Shown here piece after piece: positions 51,749 to 59,470 of a stretch of 64,000 nt of DNA. Source of the stretch: an uncultured Lentisphaeria bacterium (GTDB lineage: Bacteria > Verrucomicrobiota > Lentisphaeria > Victivallales > UBA1829); NCBI GenBank assembly GCA_949282305.1, contig CASDPB010000065.1, positions 40,568-104,567 of the forward strand, given 5' to 3'. The translations under genes and the position numbers were made by a program. The notes beneath the pieces are model-generated. The model worked only from the letters and a program-made list of their open reading frames with translations, ran no database searches and was not told the DNA's origin. Every line of letters starts with the position of its first letter. Position 1 is the stretch's first letter.

Positions 51749-54091
51749 ATGTTTAGGCACATGATCCTGTTGGCAGTGTTTTTCGGAATGCTTTCCGTTT
51801 CAGCGGAGAACATTACCCTTTTCAGTTTTGAGAACGCGAAGAATCTCAGGCAGTGGCTTGTCCGCCGGGGGACGGCGTTTGCTCATACTTCGTGGCCGGA
51901 CGGACATCCCGGCGGGTGCGGGCGGATCACCTATTACAAGTATGACGGAGGAAAGGAACTCTGGCCCGGGATTGTTCTGCGCTTCCAGGCTTCCGACTGG
52001 CGGAATGTGGAGTTTCTGAGCATGGATGTTTATGCCGCTCAGCCCGGAGTCCTGGAAATGGAGCTTCGCGACAGGAAGGAGGTCAAGATGGGGTTCAAGC
52101 TGCCGCTGAAAACGGGGCGGAACCAGATCCGGCAGAGCCTTACCGGGGCGAGAGGATTTTCCAAGCTGAATATCCGGGAGGTCTGCCAGCTGCATCTGTA
52201 TCTGACGAAGCCCGCTTCGGAACAGGTGTATTATCTGGGGGATGTTCAGCTTCTGACGCGCGATTTGTCCTCGGCGTTTGACGCACTGTCCAAACAGCTT
52301 GATGTGTATCGCAAGTGGAATTTCCGCGGATTCCCGGAAGCTGAAAAATGTCTGCGACAGGCATTGAAACGCGAGTCCGTCCTGCGCAGCAACCTTGAGC
52401 TGAACGAAAAGACCGCCGAGCTGATGGACGGACTGGAAGGCGATTTGAGGCGTCTGGCTTATTTCAGGCAGGAACAGCGCATTGCGGAATTGACGGGAAA
52501 CGCATCGCCGGCGGTATTGTGGGCGTCGCCGATGGAAAAGATTCACCGCGAGAACCACTTTTTCCTCCAGTTTCCGGAGAAGCAGACGGTTCTTTCCGCC
52601 GCACGCGGAGAAACGGAGAGCGCGCAGTTGATCGTCCGTTCCGGAAAAGCCCTGAAGAATCTTTCCGTGAGGCTGGTTTCGCCTTTGAAGAACGGAAACT
52701 TCGTGATACCCGCCGCGGATTGCAGTCTGGCGCCGGTCGGCTATGTTTACTGCAAGGAGGCGCCTTACAAAGTTTCTCGGACGGGATACTGGCCTGATCC
52801 GCTTCTGACTTATGCGGATAAACTTGATCTGGAAGCGGGAAAATGGCAGGCGTGGTGGCTGGACGTCGCCGTGCCGTTGAATCAGGAACCCGGAATCTAT
52901 CAGGGAATGCTTGCCGTCAGTGCGGACGGAATGGAGGAGATACGTGTGCCGTTTCGCGTGAAGGTCAGGCATTTTGCGCTTCCTGAAGGTGTGCCGTATC
53001 CCATTGCCGCGTCGCTTGACCTCATGATGGGGGCGGGGATGTCCCGAAATTCAGAGGAAGGGAAACGCTGGTATAATCTGTGCGCGGAACTGATGTTCAG
53101 GCACAGAATAAACCCCGACAGCATCTATCACCGGCGGCCCACGTCTCCCGCCGTCGCTAAAGAACTGATTGACCGCGGAGCCAGGAGTTTCACTGTCCGC
53201 CACATTTCAATAGGTGAGGAAGTGAGTGAACGCGAATTCAAGGAGCTTGACGAGGCGGTCCGGCAGTACCGCGAACTGGGAATCCTGGAAAACGCGGTAT
53301 TGTATTGCTATGATGAATGCGTGAGTTCTCTTTTCCCGAAGATGGCGCGCGAATTGAAAAAAATCAAAGCCCGTTATCCCGATCTCAAAATTTCAACGAC
53401 CAGTTATGACAGCTCTTATGGCGGGGCAGGTTCCATGCTCGGACCCTATGTTGACATCTGGATTCCCATAACGCGCGGTTATGAACGGGACCTCTCCCGT
53501 ATCCGGGAGGCTCGCGAGCGCGGCTGCGGGGTCTGGTGGTATATCTGCCTGGCGCCTCTCAAGCCTTATGCGAACTGGCTGATTGAATATCCCTCTCTGG
53601 ACGGGCGTCTTCTGATGGGCGCCATGTTCTGGAAGTATCAGCCGGATGGATTCCTCTACTATAGTGTCGCGATCTGGAAGGAATACTGGCAGGATAAACA
53701 GGGAAAATGGCACAGCAAACCCCGTCCGGAGCCGATGAAGGGAGCTCCTCTGACAAATTGGACGGGAGCTTCATTCCATAATTACAATGGGGATGGAAAC
53801 CTGATTTACCGTGGAGAACATGAGCCGCTTCCTTCGATCCGGCTGAAGAACATCCGCGATGGACTGGAGGATTATCTTTACTTCCGGCTTCTTTCCGAGG
53901 CGGGCAAAGATGCTTCTTTCATGTCTGCGCAGTGGCGGAAAGCCGCTGAAAAGGAGCTTCAGGTAGAACCCGCGCTGGTAAAGTCCTTAAGTGAATTTGC
54001 CTCTGATCCCGCAGTTCTCCTGAAGAAAAGGGAACGGATCGCTGCACTGCTGGATGCCTACAGTGTTGAAAAAGCGAACCGCATGGAATAG
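51749..54091 (+). CDS. DUF4091-type secreted glycoside hydrolase-like protein
   Basis: A 780-residue secreted protein with a signal peptide (residues 1-19, ending SVSA). An N-terminal beta-sandwich region (carbohydrate-binding-like, about 20-170) and a helical linker lead to a TIM-barrel-like region (IAASLDLMMGAG, IRHISIGEEV-like segment, NAVLYCYDECVSS, DIWIPITRGYE). The C-terminal DUF4091 signature is clear: HNYNGDGNLIYRGEHEPLPS then RLKNIRDGLEDYLYFRLL. Database relatives are annotated as glycosidases of unknown specificity. ATG 51749 has an AAAGGAG site 9 bases upstream. Last gene of its operon; no clear terminator follows. Confidence 0.85.
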   Translation: MFRHMILLAVFFGMLSVSAENITLFSFENAKNLRQWLVRRGTAFAHTSWPDGHPGGCGRITYYKYDGGKELWPGIVLRFQASDWRNVEFLSMDVYAAQPGVLEMELRDRKEVKMGFKLPLKTGRNQIRQSLTGARGFSKLNIREVCQLHLYLTKPASEQVYYLGDVQLLTRDLSSAFDALSKQLDVYRKWNFRGFPEAEKCLRQALKRESVLRSNLELNEKTAELMDGLEGDLRRLAYFRQEQRIAELTGNASPAVLWASPMEKIHRENHFFLQFPEKQTVLSAARGETESAQLIVRSGKALKNLSVRLVSPLKNGNFVIPAADCSLAPVGYVYCKEAPYKVSRTGYWPDPLLTYADKLDLEAGKWQAWWLDVAVPLNQEPGIYQGMLAVSADGMEEIRVPFRVKVRHFALPEGVPYPIAASLDLMMGAGMSRNSEEGKRWYNLCAELMFRHRINPDSIYHRRPTSPAVAKELIDRGARSFTVRHISIGEEVSEREFKELDEAVRQYRELGILENAVLYCYDECVSSLFPKMARELKKIKARYPDLKISTTSYDSSYGGAGSMLGPYVDIWIPITRGYERDLSRIREARERGCGVWWYICLAPLKPYANWLIEYPSLDGRLLMGAMFWKYQPDGFLYYSVAIWKEYWQDKQGKWHSKPRPEPMKGAPLTNWTGASFHNYNGDGNLIYRGEHEPLPSIRLKNIRDGLEDYLYFRLLSEAGKDASFMSAQWRKAAEKELQVEPALVKSLSEFASDPAVLLKKRERIAALLDAYSVEKANRME

Positions 54092-54683
54092 GATTGCCTT
54101 TCACTGTCCGTACAGGATTCTGCCCTTTTCTTACCGGGGAGACATGGCAGAGTCCTCGGCGTTTCCGGAAAATGCTGCGGGGCTTATAAGCCAATGTTTT
54201 TTGACTGCCTGATCTTAGTTTAGTTTCTATCACCGCGAACCTGCCGCCGACAGATTCTCCAGCCTTGCTGTTTCTGCCGGAACCTCCGGCATCGGCGCCG
54301 AACAGTAATTCCCTCATGCCCGGAGCAATCCGGGCCATTCCATAAAATCCGACAAAACGTCCATCCCACCTTTGTAAAACACGAATTGCTGCTTACAGTA
54401 TAAAACAAGGGGGGCCATTTTTCTATAACAATGAAATTCCCGACCTGTATCATCAATATTGATATTGGCTTTGTTCCTTCCAGCCACGCATAATCTGCGA
54501 AAACCGTTTCCCCACTCTTCTTCCCATCATTTCCAATCAGTTTTCACAACCTCCGCACTGTTTGCTAAAACTGTTTCCTGCTATATAGGAATTCCCTTAT
54601 TTCCTGCCGGGGCGGTATTTTTGTGAAATACCGGCGGGTGTCTGCGGGAAGGAACGGTTCGGCTGTCCGGGCTCCCGTGGCGC
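54092..54683. other. 592-base region without a recognisable gene
   Basis: Short frames on both strands show no family motif or ribosome-binding site. A perfect 8-bp stem CGGTATTT/AAATACCG with loop TTGTG lies at 54613-54633, without a T-tract on either side. It separates the DUF4091 gene from the converging PTS gene. Confidence 0.5.
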
Positions 54684-55169
54684 TCACTTTTCCGCGCGGG
54701 CGAGAATCTCAAGACAGGTCTGCGGATCGCTGGCTGCAAGGAAAGCGGCTTTGAGACGACCGTCGAAAAACAGGGAGCTGATCGCCGCCAGGACTTTCAG
54801 GTGCGTCAATTTCTGATTTTTTCCGGCGATAATCATGAAAACGATTCTGACAGGTTTGGAGTCCAGAGAGTCATAATCCGCAATGCCGTCTTTGCAGATG
54901 CCGAGCGCCATGCAGGTCTTGTCGCCGTTCTGGAGAATGATATGCGGAGTCGCGATTCCGTTTCCGATTCCGGTGCTCATCAGGCTTTCCCGATGGAAAA
55001 TCGCCCATTCCAGATCGTCGCGGTCGCCGTAGTCCCCCTCCTTTGCAATCCGGTCAATCAACGCATTGAGAACCTCCGCTTTGGTGCGGCGCCCATTAAA
55101 GATCACGATCCGGTCTGCGGAAAGCAGGTCGCCGAGAATGATTGTTTTCGTCATGTTTTCTTCACGCAT
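54684..55169 (-). CDS. PTS EIIA type-2 domain protein (PtsN/FruA-like)
   Basis: A 161-residue protein with a single EIIA domain of the fructose/nitrogen PTS type. The phosphorylatable histidine is His76 in STGIGNGIATPHI, the family motif (GiAiPH). The rest matches length and fold pattern (RIVFMIIAGKNQKLTHLKVLA). With no transmembrane EIIC or EIIB domain here, it is more likely a regulatory phosphocarrier such as PtsN than part of a transporter. ATG 55169 has GGGAG 8 bases upstream; ATG 55154 is possible. It follows the two phosphohexomutase-family genes on the same strand by 78 bases. Confidence 0.85.
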   Translation of the reverse strand: MREENMTKTIILGDLLSADRIVIFNGRRTKAEVLNALIDRIAKEGDYGDRDDLEWAIFHRESLMSTGIGNGIATPHIILQNGDKTCMALGICKDGIADYDSLDSKPVRIVFMIIAGKNQKLTHLKVLAAISSLFFDGRLKAAFLAASDPQTCLEILARAEK

Positions 55170-55247
55170 AATCCAAACTCCCAATGGTAAATGATCCAGT
55201 CGAGACGGAACACTATCATAAATCCGCTTCTTTTCAAGGTTCCGCAA

Positions 55248-56624
55248 CTATTTTTTCAGCAATCCCTGCAATTCTTTTTCAAAACTCCGCGCCAGTCTTT
55301 CGGCTGTGGCTTCTTCGGAAGACTCCGCAAGAATCCGGATGACCGGCTCCGTATTCGAACGGCGCAGGAGCACCCATGCCCCGCCGCCCATGTCGATTCG
55401 CACACCGTCCACGACAATCGGGTTTCTCTCCTGATATCGGCTCCGTATTTCGCGCAGGGCGTTGACACCCGCCTGTGCGGACGGACAAAGCACCTTCGCG
55501 GAAACGGATGAGAGGCATGGCAGGGTTTCGAGCATGGAGTCGATCGTCATGCCGCGCTGGGCGAGCATTTCCAGCACAACAGCCATCGCCGCGTAACTGT
55601 CACGGCACATGCTGATTTTCGGATAAATGATGCCGCCGCTGCTGCCTTCGATGCCGAGAAACGCGCCGGAGGCGTTCATCGCGTCCGTCACGTTGACCTC
55701 TCCGACCGGACAGTAAAGCACTTTCACCCCGTATTTTCCGGCAATCTGTTCGATTGCGGTTGTCGTCTGAATGTTCAGGACAACGGTTCCGGACCGGTTG
55801 TTCCGGATCAGATGTCCCGCAATCAGCGCCGCCGAATTCTGCACTCCGGGAATGGCGCCGCTCCCGGAAACCAGAGAAATGCGGTCGCCGTCGGGGTCCT
55901 GCGCAAAACCGACCGCGCAGCCGTGTTTTTTCACACACTCCGATAAGGCGCCGAGATTTGCGGGAACGGGTTCCGGCGGACGCTCGAAACCGTTTCCGCA
56001 GGTGTCGAAAATGCTTATGACTTCACATCCGAATGCTTCCAGAAATTTACGCGAATAAAGCGCACCGACGCCGTTGCAGCAGTCCACCGCGACTCGGAAA
56101 TGTTTTTTCCGGATTGCGTCTGTGTCTACGGATCGCAGTATTTTTTCCTGGTGTATGCGGAACGCATCATACATCAGTTTTTCCGTCCGGATGCGGTTTT
56201 CCGGCACATAGTTTGAATCCGGCTGGTTGTAGATGTCGAGCAGCTCGTCATTTGCGATCTGGTTGAGGAACAGTCCGTCCGCCCCGATGAATTTGAGCGC
56301 GTTCCATTCATTGCCGTTGTGGCTGGCGGTAATGGCGATTGCACCGGATGCGGAGGTTTCGCGGACTGCGACCTGAAGGCTCGGCGTCGGCAGGATTCCG
56401 GTCAGAACCGGCTGGATTCCGACGGAAAGCAGTCCCGCGGCGACCGCATTTTCATACATTTCGCCGGAACTTCTCGTATCGCGTCCGACGAGGACACGTC
56501 CCCCGCCCACGAATTCACCGAATGCCGCCGCGAAATCGGCGACGAGAACCGGGGAAAGACTCTCCCCGACCACGCCGCGGACGCCGCTTACTCCGATTTT
56601 CAAGCGCCTGAATGTCCCTTTCAT
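55248..56624 (-). CDS. Phosphohexomutase (phosphoglucosamine/phosphomannomutase family), catalytically intact
   Basis: A 458-residue alpha-D-phosphohexomutase. All key motifs are present: N-terminal KIGVSGVRGVVGE, the catalytic phosphoserine Ser101 in ITASHNGNEWNALK, the magnesium loop Asp243, Asp245, Asp247 in QDPDGDRISLV, a sugar-binding EGSSGG loop, and the phosphate-binding RRSNTEPVIRI. It probably interconverts hexose-1- and 6-phosphates; sequence does not decide between glucosamine and mannose. ATG 56624 overlaps the upstream pseudoenzyme stop (ATGA), so translation is coupled. A longer frame to 56858 runs into that gene and is rejected. Confidence 0.9.
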   Translation of the reverse strand: MKGTFRRLKIGVSGVRGVVGESLSPVLVADFAAAFGEFVGGGRVLVGRDTRSSGEMYENAVAAGLLSVGIQPVLTGILPTPSLQVAVRETSASGAIAITASHNGNEWNALKFIGADGLFLNQIANDELLDIYNQPDSNYVPENRIRTEKLMYDAFRIHQEKILRSVDTDAIRKKHFRVAVDCCNGVGALYSRKFLEAFGCEVISIFDTCGNGFERPPEPVPANLGALSECVKKHGCAVGFAQDPDGDRISLVSGSGAIPGVQNSAALIAGHLIRNNRSGTVVLNIQTTTAIEQIAGKYGVKVLYCPVGEVNVTDAMNASGAFLGIEGSSGGIIYPKISMCRDSYAAMAVVLEMLAQRGMTIDSMLETLPCLSSVSAKVLCPSAQAGVNALREIRSRYQERNPIVVDGVRIDMGGGAWVLLRRSNTEPVIRILAESSEEATAERLARSFEKELQGLLKK

Positions 56625-57985
56625 GATGCAACCACTCTTTCTATGATCGAATAGACTTTTGCCGCGTGTTCCTCGGCTTTTTCGCGTCCCTTCCATTCCA
56701 CGATCATCCTGACGATGGGTTCGGTCATGGAGGCGCGCAGGTGAACCCAGCCGTCTTCCCAGTCGAACCGCAGTCCGTCCTCCTCGCTGAACTCCGCATC
56801 GGGAAAGAGACGTCCGCGCAGACTCCGCAGAATGGAGTAGGCATGGGAGGAGGAGCACGGAACCGCGCGTTTTATGATATAATAACGGGGAAGCCTTGCG
56901 GCGATCTGCGAGGAACTCTCGCCGCTGAACGCCATAGACTCCAGAACCAGAGCCATCAGGAGAAAACTGTCGAATCCGGGCACGCCGCGCGCCAGGGCGA
57001 TGCTGCCGGAGCCGTCGCCGGCAAGAACGGAGCCGGTTTCAAACATTTTGTCGATCGTGTGCGCCTGTCCGACCTTGCCTTTGTAGAGCACTCCTCCGCG
57101 CATACGGACGATGTCGTCCAGTGTCCGCGTGGTGCAGCAGTTGCTGACAACCCCCGCGCCTTTTCCCGCACGCTGCAGTACATGGTCGGCGACAATCGGG
57201 AAGCTGTATTCTTCGGAGAGCGTTTCGCCGGAATCCGTCACGACGGATGCGCGGCTCATATCGCTGTTGAACACGAATCCGATATCTGCATTCAGCACCT
57301 TGATCAGCGACTGCACCTGCATTGCGGTTCGCGGGCGCGGTTCGGGATCGTGCGGCAGGACGCCGGAAAGGATGTTGTTGATCGGGACCATCTCCACGCC
57401 GAAACGCTTTGCGAACGCCTCCGCAATCGTCGAGCCGGATCCGTTGCAGAAGTCCGCTATGACCTTGAAACGGCGCGAGGCGATTTTCTCCGCATCGACC
57501 AGGGAGCAGAGCAGGTCAAGATAGGAGCCGACAAGTCCCTGCGGGCACGGTTTGATTTTTCCGACGGCGTTCCAGGGCACCGTGCGGTAGATTCCGCTGT
57601 GATAAATGCCGAGCAGTTCCTGCGTCTGGAGATTACTGAAATAGGACCCGCGGGAAGAAAGCGGCGCGACTGCGTTCCAGCCTGCCTGATGATGCCCCGC
57701 TCCAATCAGAATTGCGCCGTCGAGCTCTCCCCGCCGGACCAGATGATGAAGCATCGGGGCGGGGCAGATTCCCGCATCAATGACTTCCGCGCCGCAGCCG
57801 AGCAGACCGGATACCGCCGCGTTGCGGAACATTTTCGAGGAGATTCTGGTATCCATGCCCACGGCGATGCGCCCGCCGTTGAGGTACGTGCCGACCGCCG
57901 AGGCATAAGCAATTACGTTATGCGGTGTCAGTCCGGTTCCCGCAACGCCGCGCATACCGAGATTTCCGAGTCTTAAAAAACGCAT
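56621..57985 (-). CDS. Phosphohexomutase-family pseudoenzyme (catalytic residues lost)
   Basis: A 454-residue full-length homologue of the phosphohexomutase encoded just downstream. Aligned by eye, the catalytic Ser is Gly97 (IGAGHHQAGWNAV in place of ITASHNGNEWNAL), the neighbouring Lys is lost, and the magnesium loop is NSDMSR (residues 240-245) with only Asp242 of three Asp left. The distal phosphate-binding loop RASMTEPIVRM is kept, as is the N-terminal GNLGMRGVAG. There is no frameshift or internal stop, and the gene is translationally coupled to the active copy. It probably binds sugar phosphate without turnover, as a regulator or scaffold; this is inference. ATG 57985 has GGAG 10 bases upstream. 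Confidence 0.85.
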   Translation of the reverse strand: MRFLRLGNLGMRGVAGTGLTPHNVIAYASAVGTYLNGGRIAVGMDTRISSKMFRNAAVSGLLGCGAEVIDAGICPAPMLHHLVRRGELDGAILIGAGHHQAGWNAVAPLSSRGSYFSNLQTQELLGIYHSGIYRTVPWNAVGKIKPCPQGLVGSYLDLLCSLVDAEKIASRRFKVIADFCNGSGSTIAEAFAKRFGVEMVPINNILSGVLPHDPEPRPRTAMQVQSLIKVLNADIGFVFNSDMSRASVVTDSGETLSEEYSFPIVADHVLQRAGKGAGVVSNCCTTRTLDDIVRMRGGVLYKGKVGQAHTIDKMFETGSVLAGDGSGSIALARGVPGFDSFLLMALVLESMAFSGESSSQIAARLPRYYIIKRAVPCSSSHAYSILRSLRGRLFPDAEFSEEDGLRFDWEDGWVHLRASMTEPIVRMIVEWKGREKAEEHAAKVYSIIERVVAS

Positions 57986-58157
57986 GTCCAGCCGTCTCCA
58001 TGCTGATTTGAAGATTTGTGTATATTAATATTCCATGAAATTACCGACACTTCAAGCGGAGTGTCGAAAAATAATTCGTTTCGGAGTTTGATTTTTCGGC
58101 AAAGCGGTGTTCTATTTACACCTCTACTGGTTTGTTAAAACAATGGAACGTTCAGGT

Positions 58158-58532
58158 ATGGAAAATTCTCTTTTCGGAGTCGTGATTCAGGTTTCAAACC
58201 TTGATCTGTGCAGAGCCTTTTACAGGGATGTGCTCGGTCTCGGCGCACCTGTCATGGACAGCAGTTTCTGGGTGGAGTTCAGGCTGGATCCGCAGTCTTC
58301 GCTTTTTCTTGAGAAGTCCGAAGTTCTGGAACCTCCCGGAAACGGCGGGCATATTTCATGGATTTATAAAACGGATGATCTGGACAGCCTGATGGATATT
58401 CTGGCGTCTTACGGGTATGTCCCGAAGAAAATTCCGACGGACCAGGTCGGATTTACCGTTTACCGTCTGCACGACCCGGAGGGAAACCCGTTTTTCATCG
58501 CTCCGAAAGATGAAATGTACGACAGCGAATAA
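58158..58532 (+). CDS. VOC/glyoxalase-family protein
   Basis: A ~124-residue single-domain protein of the vicinal-oxygen-chelate fold. GVVIQVSNLDLCRAFYRDVLGL is the typical first beta-alpha-beta module, and VYRLHDPEGNPFFIAPK the second-module signature with a conserved DPEGN. Members include glyoxalases, dioxygenases and resistance proteins; metal ligands cannot be assigned with confidence. Start uncertain: ATG 58158 (GGAA 9 bases upstream) fits the family; ATG 58143 and a longer frame from 58107 lack a site. The next gene starts 12 bases after its stop. Confidence 0.82.
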   Translation: MENSLFGVVIQVSNLDLCRAFYRDVLGLGAPVMDSSFWVEFRLDPQSSLFLEKSEVLEPPGNGGHISWIYKTDDLDSLMDILASYGYVPKKIPTDQVGFTVYRLHDPEGNPFFIAPKDEMYDSE

Positions 58533-58544
58533 GGAGATGGAATC

Positions 58545-59435
58545 ATGAAGAAATTTTTTGCGGTTTTCTGCCTCGTTTTTCTGACGGCGGCGCTTTTCGC
58601 GCTGGACAAGGGGAAACTGGCCGGAATCGTTCCTGCCGACACGACATTTGCGCTTGGCATTGACACTGCCAGGCTCTACAGTCTGCCGCTCTTTCAGAAA
58701 TATTTCGCAAATACTTTTTTTGTCAAGTCATTTGAAAAAAATGTCAAGGCGGGGACTTCGGACCGCAAACTCGGACAGTATATGCTGATCGCTTCCCGCA
58801 GCCTGACGGCGGACGGCACCACTGTGCTGATCCAAATGCCGAATGCCGCGGAAATGAAAAAACAGGCGGTTCCGGTAAAATATGGAGCCAATACGGCTTA
58901 CCGCATCGGCGGCGGATTTGAATTTGTGTGCCTCGCGGATGATATGGTGCTGTGGTCCACCGGAACAGGGCTCAAGGCTTATTTCTCTGCGGAGAAGGGA
59001 CTTCCCACGGAACTTGCCCGGTTTCTTGCCGATGCCGGTTCCGGAACGATCTTCAGCGGATTCATGGTGCCTTCCGCCGAACTGAAGAAAACCAATCCCA
59101 TGGCGGCGCCCGTTAAACTGGTTTCTTATACGGTTGATACGGTGGACAAGGCGAATTCCGATCTCCGGCTCGGTATCAATATCGCATGTGTCAGCGCCGA
59201 CGCGGCAAAACAGACCATGATGACGGCGCAGCAGCTGCAGCTCGTAGCCGGAATGTTCATCAACAACATGGACCCCGATCTGGCGCAGAGCTTCAATCAG
59301 GCGGCGTCCATCGTGACGGACGGAAACAATGTCCGCCTCAAGTTTCTGTTTACGGAAAAACTGATTCAGAAGCTCTCGGTTCTGGCGGAACCCGGAGTCC
59401 TGAAAAGCATGATGACGGAAGACTCGGATTTTTGA
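58545..59435 (+). CDS. Secreted protein of unknown function
   Basis: A 296-residue protein with a clear signal peptide (MKKFFAVFCLVFLTAALFA, residues 1-19) and no lipobox, so probably periplasmic or secreted. I do not recognise a family. Visible features: an N-terminal GIVPADTTFALGIDTARLY segment, a central beta-rich stretch, and a helical C-terminus (AAKQTMMTAQQLQLVAGMFINNM) ending in MTEDSDF. ATG 58545 has a strong AAGGAG site. Position between the VOC gene (12 bases upstream) and dnaX (35 bases downstream) suggests one transcript but not a shared role. Confidence 0.75.
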   Translation: MKKFFAVFCLVFLTAALFALDKGKLAGIVPADTTFALGIDTARLYSLPLFQKYFANTFFVKSFEKNVKAGTSDRKLGQYMLIASRSLTADGTTVLIQMPNAAEMKKQAVPVKYGANTAYRIGGGFEFVCLADDMVLWSTGTGLKAYFSAEKGLPTELARFLADAGSGTIFSGFMVPSAELKKTNPMAAPVKLVSYTVDTVDKANSDLRLGINIACVSADAAKQTMMTAQQLQLVAGMFINNMDPDLAQSFNQAASIVTDGNNVRLKFLFTEKLIQKLSVLAEPGVLKSMMTEDSDF

Positions 59436-59470
59436 ATTTGAATATGAATTTTTTTGACAGGTAATCGAAA

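Noticed and set aside
53919..54456. Minus-strand frames over the end of the DUF4091 gene and the gap after it
   Set aside because: They are antisense shadows or low-complexity frames without start signals or motifs.
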